Shown here: in pieces, positions 23,219 to 34,200 of the stretch
Layout of the letters: every line of letters begins with the position of its first letter
Position numbering within the stretch: the stretch's first letter is position 1
NCBI RefSeq assembly: GCF_000182925.2
Contig: NC_026505.1
Span: 1,302,001-1,366,000, forward strand
Direction: 5' to 3'
Origin: Neurospora crassa OR74A
Lineage: Eukaryota > Ascomycota > Sordariomycetes > Sordariales > Sordariaceae
Length of the DNA stretch: 64,000 bases
The notes under the pieces: generated by a model
What the model was told of the DNA's origin: nothing
The model's input: only the letters and a program-made list of their open reading frames with translations
Database searches by the model: none
Made by a program: the position numbers and the translations under genes

Positions 23219-25330
23219 ATGGTGGGAACCCAAGACGGGGCGACGTCCCCCAAATCAGCCCACCAAGCACATCAGGTACCCCAGGTTCAAGATCTCGAGA
23301 GCCTCTCTTCCTCGTCCGGTTCAGACAACAGCGCCAGCAGTAGCAATTCCAGCAGCGGCACCGGCACTCCGAACGTTGCCAACAGCGCAACGATACTCAT
23401 TGCGACCGATCATCCCGACGCACCACTTCCCGAAATAACCCTCGTCGAAGCCCTCGAGGCCGACAGCTCCCCGCCTACTCCCCGATTCATCCAGGACGCC
23501 GGCTCATGGAAGAGGTGGAAATGGGTACCATATCCCGTCCGGCGCTCCATTGTCGCCGTTATTCGATGGGCCCACGGCCCCGCCACTCCTCAGCGGTTCC
23601 GCATCAAGCCACTGTTTCCCAACGTCCAGTACGCGCCTATCCTGCTCCTGGAGAAGAAGTTCCCACGGTTGAGGCATAGGCTGTGGCTGCTGTTCTTCTG
23701 GATCGCCATATGGATAATCACCTTCGCCTTGGTCATGCGCAAAGAGCTGGATGTGGACGAGATTCCCGGATGGGGCAGACCCGTTTCGATTGGCTGTGGC
23801 GCGGCTTACTGGAACATGGACAATGGTTGCGGACTAAATGGCATGCAATGTCGGCCCTTCACCGATTCGGGCTTTGCCTTCAAGTGTCCTGCCAACTGTG
23901 CAAGTTACCAGGCCTTGAACCCGCGCGCTGTGGGTGACCAGGAGGTTGTATACAGGCCTCTGGTTGTTGGTGGCCCGCCAGCAACAGGGCCCGATATCAC
24001 TCCAGTCTACCGCGGTGACTCCTACCTCTGCGGCTCTGCCGTCCATGCCGGCGTTGTGTCAAACGCGCACGGCGGCTGTGGTGTCGTGCGCTTGATCGGG
24101 ACGCAGAGGAATTTCAGCAGCTCCTACCGAAACGGAATCGAGAGCATCCCCTTCGATTCCTACTTCCCGCTGTCTTTTACCTTTGAGGAGGGCGTCCAAT
24201 GCTCAGCTAAGGACATGCGCTGGGCGCTCCTCGCCATCTCCGTGGTCTTTTCCAGCGTACTTTCGGTGTTGATCACTTCCCCCACCCTCTTCTTCTTCCC
24301 CGTTTTCACAGGCATCTACTGGACCGTTGGCCTGGCTACTGACCCGGCCAACATCACCGATGTCCCTTCCCTCATCTCGCGCGAGCTCGGCTCCTTCCTC
24401 CCGGCCATCCTCGCCGCCTGGGTCATGTACGACCACATGGGCATCCGCCGCTCCCTAACCGGCCTGACGGCACAGTTCGAGAAAACCGTCCTCTGGCTCG
24501 GCGGCTGCTGGGTCGGCGCTCTGACGAATTACACCTTCGATTTCATCCCCATCCAGCGTCTCACACCTCACGATCTGCAACAACAGCCCGGTGCGCGGGC
24601 CGCCCTCGCCATCATCATCGTTGTCTTGACCATCATCACGGCCTCGCAGGTCTGGTTCTTCCGGCAGGAAGGTCGACTCGTCCGCTACCTCAAGTTCTAC
24701 ACCCTCGTCGGCGCCGGTCTGATCCTCTGTGTAATCCTGCCGGACCTCAAGTTGCGCATCCACCATTACATCCTCGCTCTTCTCTTACTTCCCGGAACAA
24801 GCATGCAAACCCGTCCGTCGCTGCTCTACCAAGGCTTGCTAGTCGGGTTTTTCATCAACGGCATCGCCCGCTGGGGGTGGGATCCCGTCTTGCAAACGGC
24901 TTATGCGCTGCAGGGAGACGCCCAGCTGGGATCTCCCCTACCAGCCCTCGCCGCGCCCGTGATCTCACTGGGGACGAATATTTCCAGCATCACTTTCACG
25001 TGGGGCAAGCCGCCGGGGAGGATCTACGATGGGATTAGTGTGCTGGTGAACGATGTAGAACGGTTCAGGACGTATTTTAGCGATGATGAGTTCGACAAGA
25101 ATGCGCCCTCTGACTTTACGTGGACGAGGGAAGGAGAGGAAGTGGGGAGAGATAATGAGTACTTTAGGTTTGCGTGGATGCAGGGGTACAAGAGCGAGGA
25201 CTATACCAAGGCGGGGGTGTGGACGAGGGAGGGGGAGTGGATTGCGATGGCTCCGGGGCCGTCGAGGGTGAAGAAGAGGGGTTTTACGGAAGAGGAGAAG
25301 GAGGAGGATGGGAGGAAGAGGTTAGCTTGA
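23219..25330 (+). CDS. LCCL-domain multi-pass membrane protein
   Basis: Intronless gene for 703 residues. A Ser-rich, disordered N-terminus (about 20-60) is followed by a basic stretch and a first membrane helix, LWLLFFWIAIWIITFALVM (about 158-176). A Cys-rich extracytoplasmic LCCL domain follows (about 190-330). It contains KCPANCAS, VVGGPPATG, YRGDSYLCGSAVHAGVVSNAHGGCG and NFSSSYRNGIES, matching the LCCL core CP..C, VYGT-like, Y...S.IC.AA.HAGV and NG..S elements. Seven or eight further hydrophobic segments fill residues 334-570, and the tail is charged. Fungal proteins of this layout are conserved but functionally uncharacterised. Topology suggests an LCCL domain in the lumen or outside the cell on a polytopic anchor. 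The start ATG is the first in the frame and sits in an A-rich context. Confidence 0.85.
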   Translation: MVGTQDGATSPKSAHQAHQVPQVQDLESLSSSSGSDNSASSSNSSSGTGTPNVANSATILIATDHPDAPLPEITLVEALEADSSPPTPRFIQDAGSWKRWKWVPYPVRRSIVAVIRWAHGPATPQRFRIKPLFPNVQYAPILLLEKKFPRLRHRLWLLFFWIAIWIITFALVMRKELDVDEIPGWGRPVSIGCGAAYWNMDNGCGLNGMQCRPFTDSGFAFKCPANCASYQALNPRAVGDQEVVYRPLVVGGPPATGPDITPVYRGDSYLCGSAVHAGVVSNAHGGCGVVRLIGTQRNFSSSYRNGIESIPFDSYFPLSFTFEEGVQCSAKDMRWALLAISVVFSSVLSVLITSPTLFFFPVFTGIYWTVGLATDPANITDVPSLISRELGSFLPAILAAWVMYDHMGIRRSLTGLTAQFEKTVLWLGGCWVGALTNYTFDFIPIQRLTPHDLQQQPGARAALAIIIVVLTIITASQVWFFRQEGRLVRYLKFYTLVGAGLILCVILPDLKLRIHHYILALLLLPGTSMQTRPSLLYQGLLVGFFINGIARWGWDPVLQTAYALQGDAQLGSPLPALAAPVISLGTNISSITFTWGKPPGRIYDGISVLVNDVERFRTYFSDDEFDKNAPSDFTWTREGEEVGRDNEYFRFAWMQGYKSEDYTKAGVWTREGEWIAMAPGPSRVKKRGFTEEEKEEDGRKRLA

Positions 25331-25693
25331 TGAGATGACATGATACCTATATCTTGGATATAAAGTACATATATGGCTATGATTCGCCCCTGTGAATCGA
25401 TAGGACGAATTACTATGATTTGGAAGATGAAAGGTGATCTTTGTGATGGTTTGCTTGAGTGAATGTTTGGCAACTTTTCCCTATCTGCCCTTTTTGACGA
25501 CTTCGCTACTCGACAATAGGGCGAAGAGTGATCAGTTCTGTTTGCTTGTTCTTTTTGGCAGTATCGTCGCTCACAACCAGATTTTCGATCTCACTTTGAG
25601 TCCCACCAAGGGAACGTTCATACAGACAATTCATAACCATTAATTGACCTCAGTATTCTATTTATCCCCTCCACATTGTGACTTGCCTGTAAC
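25331..25693. other. Convergent 3' region of the LCCL and AP-3 delta genes
   Basis: About 360 bp between two stop codons. I see only AT-rich 3' flanking DNA. Confidence 0.6.
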
Positions 25694-28600
25694 CTATGGC
25701 TCACCAGCTTCAGCTCCAGCTCCAGTCCCACCAGCATCCTCATCACCAAGCTGTATAATCCTCTTTGGCTTCTTCTTCTTGACCTTTTCTTTCTCCTTCT
25801 TTTTTACAGTAATCACCGCCTCTCCCTCTCCCTCTCCACCCACCGGTGCTCCTTCCCCTCCTCCCTCTGCCACCTCCGTCTCCGCCTTCTTTTTCTTCTT
25901 CTTCACCACCTTCTTCTCCTTCTCATCTTCACCAGCCCCAGCACCATCTTCTTCCGATTTCGACTTGGACTTGGCCTTCTTCCCCTCCTTCTTCTTCTTG
26001 CTCTTCACCACCACCCCCTCTGTCGGCACCCCTTGAGCGACGTGTATCCTCTCATTAGCCCTCTGCATCTCCAGCCTCAACCGCTGGACTTCCTTCATGG
26101 CCTTTGCCATTTCCGCGTCTGTCTCCGCGAGCTTTTCGTGCGGGAGAGCACCGCCACCAGAATCCTCAGAATGGCTGGCTTCGAGGCTGAGGTTGCGCAA
26201 GTGGCTGGAATCCACCTGCAAAAGGGACTGCTTGAGCTTCCGTGCTGCGCGGGACTTGGCGCTCGCGCTAGACGGATCCGCGTCCGAGTCATGCTGGCTT
26301 CCCGTCCGCGGGGTGGACGGACGGCTGCCGACGAGTGTTTCGTCTGCGGCGACGACGATTTGTGGGCGTGATTTGGGTGCCTTGGATCGCTGGGGTGTTC
26401 CGGGGGCGCCGCCGACGCCGGAGGAGCTGATGGCGCCAAGGTCGAGCTTCATAATGGGAATGGAGTCGATGTCGAGGTCGGGGCCGTTTTCGTTCTGCAG
26501 AATGTTGTGTATTGGGGTGGAAGTGCCTTGTGAGCGAGAGGGACTGCCTAGGTCGCCGATGTAGAAAGGGTCGTCACGGTTGCGCTCTGCTCGTTCGGCC
26601 TTGCGACGGGCGATGATGTCTGCGTCAAGGTAGCTATCCTCTGTCGCTTGCTGGTAGGAGCCCGATGTCGTCTCGGGAGCGTCCCGTAGTCTGTTTATTG
26701 CTGGCTCGCTGGAGATGCTGGTTGGTGCTGCCTTTTCGTTGTAGTAAGCTGAGAATTCGTCGTCTTCCTGGATGGGAAGCATCAATGAGTCCGCTTGCGC
26801 CAGCAGGCTGCTGAGGTTGGGATGAATAGGCTCGTCCAGGTCTAGGCCCTCTGGCATCGGAACATTCAGCTGAGCGCCAACTGCGACGGAGTTCAGCTCC
26901 CAACCCTGGAAGAGAGAGGGTATCGCCTGTGTGAGAAGGAGGGGCGGGTCTTGTTCGAGTTCGTCCGTTGATGACGCCTGTGCCGATGCTGCCTCGGCGG
27001 TGAGCTTCAAGAGCTCAGTAAACTCAACCGCGCGTTCCTGGACTTCAAGAGATGGATGAAGCACTAGGGGCTCGTATGTATGGATGACTCGCGCCATGAG
27101 CAGAGATACCATGGACTTTCGTTCTGCTGTCCAGTATGTTTGGTCGTTACCAGCAATCAGCGCGAACAGCTTCATGGAGGCCTGCAGGCAGGTTGCGAGA
27201 ACCTCGGAGGGTCTGATACGCGGTATTAACTGTAACAGGTGATTGAGTGTGTCGCTTGGATTTGAGAGCAGATTTGCGTATTCTCCGGCGATCCAGGCAA
27301 CAGGCTTCAGTGAACCTGATATCACTTGGTGTGACGTGGTCTCCATCGATAGCTTTGCAATAATAAGCTCGGCAGCCCGGACAGCGGCAGCTCTCACTGC
27401 TTTCACCTTAACGGCCACGTTTCTGAGCTCATTACCAATACTCTCCGAAATATCGGCCGTGGTAGATTTCGGCCCCAGTGCCATGCCGTCCGAGTCAAGC
27501 TCCTTACGAGACGCCGGAGCAATCCGGATAAGTTGTGTAAGTACGTCGATGTACCAGTCAAAGTCGACCACACTGGAGTAGTTGTTTTGCGAGCACATCT
27601 TGAGGATCCTGCCAATAACGTCAATCGTATAGTCTTCGGGGAGAGGAGGCGCCTCATCTCGTTTCCGGGACCGTCGTTCAGCGCCCATCTCTTCACTCGA
27701 GTCGGTTGACAGATCATCCAACTGATCATTGTTCGGGTTTGTGGACGTTTTCAGCTGCCTCATAAGCCGGCTGACAATGGATACCAGGTTATCGCTGCTG
27801 ACCATCCCTTGTACCAGGTCTAGAGCCTTGATCCTGATGGTTATGTCTTCGCTGTCGATGCACTCCATGATCACGTCCTCTTGTTGGGCAACAAGGAACG
27901 GGTGCGTGACCACGATTCTGTTGAAGGCTAACAGAGCCACATATTTCACTGAGCGAATAACATGGTGAGAATTGTACAGACAAAGGCAAGCGGTAAAGGT
28001 ACTCACAGTTGGCATCACCGTTGAAAGTAATCATGCCTCGAAGCTTTGAAACACACAGACTAGCAATCTCTTCCCTGCCATCATCTTCAGAGTCTCCAAG
28101 GATTCCTCCTTGTATGATGCCGTTGATACATTCGTATAACAGGGACATTGCTGGCGTTGTTCGGATCAGATCGGTCAGGGGCGGCAGAAGCTTGCGAACG
28201 AGACGCGGCTCTAGAGGGGTGAGGGTTGCAAACTGCGCAAGTTAGCAAAGACGCCGTCAAGTGGGAACTCCAGGTTTCCTCCTACCAGTTTGATCAACTT
28301 TATCGCCATCCAGTTGTTACCCCCATCTACCAAGAGCTCGAACAGGCGCGGAGCCAGGGGCAAGAAATCCTGGGGTCTCCGCCAGCCGAGTTCACACACC
28401 ACGTTCACAATGGCTGCTGTCACGCTCGGATCCTCGTGCTTGTCCATAAGTCGCTCCTTAATTTTTGGCCATGCTGCTCGGAGGGTCTCTGGGTATACCA
28501 GGGCTAGTCTGTATAGTGTAACAATGGTCTTCTTCCTGATAGCCGAATGCGAGTGACTGAGACGCGGCAGTAGGTCTGCTAGTACAGAAAGGGCAAGGGA

Positions 28601-29101
28601 GGGCGTGATGATATGCGGCAGCGCAGCAATGGGGAGTGAGATGACGATCGGGGAGGAGGCCGAGAGGTCCTTCTTGAGGAGGTTGGTGGCTAGCATGAGC
28701 ACTTCGGTATCGGTCTTGAAGCTCTGGACGGCGCCGAGATATCCAACGCGCTTCTGGTGGTATTTTGGCGAGGACATGACCTCGAGGACATGGAAGGAAG
28801 CCCACGACATGTCATGGCCGTTCATCTCGAGGTAGATGATCTTGAGGAGGGCCGTGGCCTTGACATCTTTGCGCATGTGTTAGCGAAAGCAACTGAACGG
28901 GCGCAACAACACAAGAGGGACGAACCCATGTCTTGGCTTTTGATCTCGGAACGACATTCTTTCAGACAGTTCTGGATGTACTCCTTTTCGTTTCCCTTGT
29001 GGTTACGCAGACCTCGGATGAGGTCGTACAGCGACTTTTCGAACCTAGGGGGCATCAGCTAAGTCGACTCGTGCAGACGGAAGCCGGAGCTTGACGCACA
29101 T
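25694..29101 (-). CDS. apl5: AP-3 adaptor complex subunit delta
   Basis: Large subunit of the AP-3 adaptor, which sorts cargo from endosome or Golgi to the vacuole independently of clathrin. Exons, in gene order, are 29101-29100, 29044-28926, 28866-28286, 28232-28007 and 27948-25694, giving 1060 residues. All junctions keep frame and restore conserved adaptin sequence: MFEKSLYDLIRGLRNHKGNE, QDMDVKATALLKIIYLEMNG, KLFATLTPLEPRLV and NGDANLKYVALLAFNR. The HEAT-repeat trunk spans about residues 1-600. The tail is disordered and ends in alternating Lys- and Glu-rich blocks, as in other AP-3 delta subunits. The initiator is unusual. Only AT lies in the first coding exon, and the G of the ATG comes from the next exon, across a 55-nt GTGCGT...CTAG intron. 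An alternative in-frame ATG (29055-29053) inside that intron would add two residues if the intron were retained. Confidence 0.93.
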
Positions 29102-30136
29102 GGTTGCGGTTGTGGTGGCCCAACTGCCGATGTTCCCAGTGTTGTGAGGACTATATCGAAGTTGGGGAGGCCTGACGCTGGCGGCGCAAGGGTAGCAATC
29201 GGTTCGCGTAGAACTTCCACTTGGGTGACAGGAATCGAAAGTGTTTACAAGTCTAGTATAAGCTGGAGGTATAGCGAGGCGACGGGGACGAGGTGTTGCT
29301 GTGTCTGGACTGAACCGCAACTCGACGCATCTTGCCGCGGCCGTAGTTGGGGGAGCTGGGAGATGCTGTGGGCGCCACCCGGGTCGAGGGTTGTAAGTAA
29401 ATGCGCTTCTCGTCGTCACGCCGTTGGGTTTACTTGTCGTCGTCGTCGTCGTCGGCGTCGTCGTCGAAACACGCTTGACGGATCTTGGTTTGGAAAGGCA
29501 ATGGCCGTCAACGACGCTGCTGCTGGAGATCCGATGTCCGTGGTGGGTTCACAAATGTGGCACCCTCCCCGTCCTGGTCGTGCTATCTCACGTCACTGGC
29601 TGCCCTCTGAACTGACTGACCTCTCTCTGCCTGCCTGTGCTTTGAGGTGAGGATGCAGTGGTACAGTTTGCGACTGTCCCCTAAAACCCCAGATTGCACT
29701 GTCTGTCCAGCTGTTTTACCGCTGAAAGAGCAGCTATGACACAGTGAGAGCTCCAAACGAGAAGCTCCACATGCTTGCCCCACCTACCTCTACCCATCCA
29801 TGGAGTGCCTGGGCGGGCATTCAGCTCCAGCTTGCAGTGCTCGCCGCGCGACGTCTACCAGCGTCCAGCATTGTACAGATTGACGCCAGAGAAGTGGAAG
29901 CTTCAGTTTCCCCGGCCATCAACTTCTCCTCTTCCATCATTTGACGACAGCTTCCAGACCACAAGCTAAAGCCGAGACTTCGATTGCCTCCATCATACTT
30001 GCGCCAATTGTCAATCAGCGGTTTACAAAGTCACGACATACTGGTGGTTCCTTTCAACCTTGACGAGCGACGTGATTCTTGGTCCGGTGCGAACCCCGAC
30101 CACTATACGATTATCCAACTAAATCGAATATACACA
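29102..30136. other. Divergent promoter region of AP-3 delta and EMC2
   Basis: About 1 kb between two start codons. It contains a GTC trinucleotide tract (29431-29466) and no supported gene. The EMC2-proximal 150 bp are likely its leader. Confidence 0.55.
29431..29466. repeat. GTC trinucleotide microsatellite
   Basis: About ten GTC units with one GGC interruption, in the shared AP-3 delta/EMC2 upstream region. Confidence 0.7.
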
Positions 30137-31256
30137 ATGGCGCCCTCCCTGCTCTTCAACCCGGCCAAGCTCCCTCCTTCGGAAGCTCTCCAACTCGCAC
30201 AGCAAGCTCCCGTTGTCTTGCAAGGATCGTCATCAGAGACGGTGGACCAATGGGCAACATACGAGAATCTGCTGCTAGCGTGCCTCCGAACCGGCGATGA
30301 TGAAGCGGCCGCAAAATGTATGGATCAGCTGGAGGCACGGTTTGGCCCCGACAATGAGAGAGTCATGGCTTTGAGGGGCTTGTTGTCCGAGGCCCAGGCC
30401 GAGAACAACGGAGAGCTGGAAGCGGTGCTCAAGCAGTACGATGCCATTCTGGAAGGAAACAGCACCAATCTCGTGGGTCCTGACCGTTTACGCCAACTGT
30501 TCTCGGACGGCAGATTTGCTAACCCGCCATGTCTACGTCTACAGCCTATCACAAAGCGCCGGATCGCCCTCCTACGATCCATGGGTCGCGTCTCGGATGC
30601 CGCAACGGCTCTTGTACAACTCCTCGACTTCTCCCCAACCGATGCCGAGGCCTGGTCTGAGCTGTCGGATCTCTACTTCACACAAGGGCTATACTCTCAG
30701 GCCATCTACGCCCTGGAAGAGGTCCTCCTTCTGTCGCCCAATGCCTGGAACGTATGCGCTCCTCCCTCACCCAACAGCCCAAGCCCTATGCTAATGTAGC
30801 CCATCTAGATACATGCACGACTGGGAGAGGTGCAGTACATGGCTGCCACGACTTCGGGAAGTGGCGGTGGATCGCAGCAAAAGTACTTGGCCGAGGCGCT
30901 CAAGCGGTTTGCTCGGAGCATTGAACTGTGCGACGACTATCTCCGTGGCTACTATGGGCTGAAGCTAGTAAGTTTCCGATAGCCGTCATGGGCGAACAAA
31001 ATAATATGTGCTGACCGTCTGCCAGGTCACCACGAGGCTTCTCAAGGAACAGGCCAAACAGGCCAAGCAGACTGACGATGGCGAGTTCACTCTGCCTGAT
31101 CCCAAGACAATTGAGCGTCTCGATGAGCTTGCGACCGCCAAGCTATCGGAAATCGTTCGTCATAGCACTCTGAAGGACAGAGGCTGGCGCGGCTATGACG
31201 AACGTGAGGTTGCAGCTGCCCGTGAACTGCTCTCACAAAATGGAATTGAGAGGTGA
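30137..31256 (+). CDS. emc2: ER membrane protein complex subunit 2 (EMC2)
   Basis: Cytosolic TPR subunit of the EMC, which inserts tail-anchored and multi-pass proteins into the ER membrane. Four exons (30137-30472, 30545-30751, 30809-30967, 31026-31256) give 310 residues, near the size of the human and yeast proteins. All introns are phase 0. TPR-type helices include RRIALLRSMGRVSDAATALVQLLDFSPTDAEAWSELSDLY and YSQAIYALEEVLLLSPNAWNIHARLGEVQY, the most conserved part of EMC2. A C-terminal region follows with KTIERLDELATAKLSEIV. The chosen ATG has the context ACACAATGG. The same frame is open upstream, but that sequence is not conserved. Intron 1 is 72 nt, a multiple of three, with no in-frame stop, so its retention would insert 24 residues. 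I treat it as an intron because it has a CTAAC branch site and interrupts a conserved helix. Confidence 0.9.
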
Positions 31257-34200
31257 GATGTGCTGCCATTGAACGAGGCAAACGGTACGGCGCTCAGTCC
31301 AGTGACCGATTCGATATGTTCATTGCCCGCTGGATGTATGTTGTTTGGCACAATTTCAATGTGTTACGGACATCCACCGCGCATATAATGGAAGGCCATC
31401 GTCGCAATCGGAACGGCCTCTTTGACGATGGCTGGGACTAGCGAGTGAGCATCATTGGTATCCTTGCAAGGTACTTTGGTTCCTGCCTGCATTAGTCGAC
31501 GCAGTGGGTCTTTGGGCAGCGAAAAGGCATCAAGAAGTCCGGCTTCACGTGGCGCCAGTAGATGCCCAAAGGCGATCCTTTGCCCGGTGGTAAGACGGGC
31601 GGCGCAGGCGTTCTCAGCCCAACCAGAAAGAGAACGCCTTCAAGCCCGCGACTGTTGCGTTGATGCAGGTTGCGAAATCTCCCGAACCCTTCATGAACCC
31701 TTTTTTTTTTTTAAATTCTCTCAATTTCTTGGGCAGAAAAATGCGTCTATAACTGGTGGCCGGGTTTCAGCTCGGAACGACATCTGACTGGCTCTACGCA
31801 TTGCGCGGTACATATCGCAACATGGTCACCGGCCAACAGCCCAGGCCATGACACCGGCTCATCTTCCACTTTCTTTCTTCCAACACCATGTACAGACTCA
31901 AGACGAGGTATCCTTGACAATAGTTGATGCCTTACTCTGGGGGGTGTCTTTTGAAGCGGTCCTTGGTAATAATGATAATGAATCAAGAAAAGTTATGGGA
32001 TTTCAAGATCACCATGAATGGTTTCACAACCTTTCTGCCGCATGGCCGGCGCCGAGTCGGATGATGCTTATTCATAAGCAATCCGGAACAGCAGCCGATA
32101 ATATTATCCAGAATCTTCAAGTCTGTCTCTGTCTCCGTGGCGCGAGTCTTGACTTGTTAGCGTACACTACACTACATGCGAATGCCCTGAGCACCACTCT
32201 GTCATTCTCCCCTCTCACAAGTCAATCTGAGCTTAAAAAATAACGGAGGAAAGCAAGACTACTTAAAAGACATACTCATTTCAACAAGACTTTATCGAAG
32301 GAGACTCTTGATATCGCCTCACTTGAAAGTCTGAAGAGTCGATATGTGTGATTCACAATATCTAGTACTGTTGACATCTTTGGGCGGTATGCAGTGTGTC
32401 AGCAACGACGGAGGGAGGGTCGTCGCCCATCCCCACCATCCCCCCTGTCTCCCCAGTCTTTAGTTTCCTTTCCGTCACCAGACTAAACCTTTTCAGTATC
32501 CCTGCCCTGCGCATCAACTCGGGCCAAGCCCCTCTGAAACCAAAACTCTCACCTCTTTGATTCACTATCCACGATGGAGTCGTTTGCCTGGTCGCTTGTG
32601 CTCCTGCTGCCTCATGAGTGGTGAGTACAGTCACTCGGTGAGGACACAAAGGCATCGAGTTTCCGCAAAAAGGCCGTCACCTTTCAGCCATCAGAATACA
32701 ATCGACTTACACTACGGAAGAGTCTGGCAATCTAGAAAGCCGGGTAAGGCCATATCTATCAGTGCTTAGTGTAAGGATGGTGAGGACAGGGTTACCTGTC
32801 TCTAGGCACCGCAGGCAGGACAACACGCTCCGCCTTTACACACGGTTTCCGTCGTGCTGCAGTTCCCCCAGCCTTGCTGAGACGCAGCGACAAGACTACC
32901 GTCTCAGGCCTAACCATGAGGCACCTATCTGTGTGTTCCCTCCGCTGATACCTGTTCCCGGCTCTTCCAGCATCGTCCAGCTCGCGTCACGGAAGGATGC
33001 CGTATGTAATTCCGTAGTAGTGCTTCCTGCTGAAGGAATTGTACTTTTGCAAGGGCAAGTAGTCCATATGAAATAATATTCCTATACGTACGGCAAGACG
33101 GCTGCCTACAGCTACATCCGCTGACCTTGGACCCGAAATATCGACGCCGGCAGTACTTCACTTGGTCTACCCTCCTTCAACCAAACAAATATTTTCTGTT
33201 CGTCTTGCCATACGGAGTACTCTGTACCCCCGGTACTAGGCGGCTCTTTTTGCATCCCATCTCCCTGCCTCCTTTGCACTACAGACTGTGCATACGTTCG
33301 GCGTGAACACATCTCGCGCTTCACCCGCTGCTACTTTACGACCATCTAACAAGACCCAAGCGGTCCAATACGCTTCAAGTCTTGTAACTACTCACCAGTG
33401 AAGTAGCCAACCTTATGCCGACCATCGTCGACAGTTGAGAAATTCTAGACCACCTCGCATACACAAGACGCCTAGATCGCCACGAACTCTCAACCACCGC
33501 GCAACGAAAGCCGGCCAACCAGAAACCCACACAGTCCTACAGGAATACAACGGTACGTGGTGATCTCCTTTGATTGCTTTCTCTTGAACCACGCATCTCC
33601 CCCTTTTCTCTCTGCTGTCCTCTATCAGCAGTTCCTCTGTCTTGGCGGGGTCGGCAGCTCGCAAAGTCGCGGGGAAACTTTAGGGCATTGTGAGGAGGGA
33701 GGTGTGAAGAATCGATCGTAAGGACAGTCCAGTTTCTGGAGGCGCTCAACACGAACCGATCCGACCGCCTAGATAAACACGAGGTCAAGGGACAGGCCAG
33801 CCAATCCGGCCATGGTTTGTCTCGGTGCAACTGTCAAGTTGCTGTTGTCGTTGTTGGCTGCAAATTCTCACTCCTTCCCCCTTCCGTGAGATCGGGACGT
33901 CTAGCGAGACAAGAGGCTTCCCGCAGTCCACGCTACCTACCCCAGACTCTCTTGTGACATTTCTATCGAACCTCTGAGGCTTCTAGATGTTAGTCAACCC
34001 CTCATTGATTGGGCACTAACAGCCAAGACCACAGGGTACACACTCGGCGTTGTGTTGTCAGATCACTTCTGGTACGTTTTCAGACACGTCCTCTTTCACT
34101 GTTAGCCCATTTTCGGATCCGTTTCTCGTCTCTACACTACACCCACCAATTCAGGCAGGCCCTCTGTCCGAGACAACAGTGAGCCTTCTTAACCCTGTCA

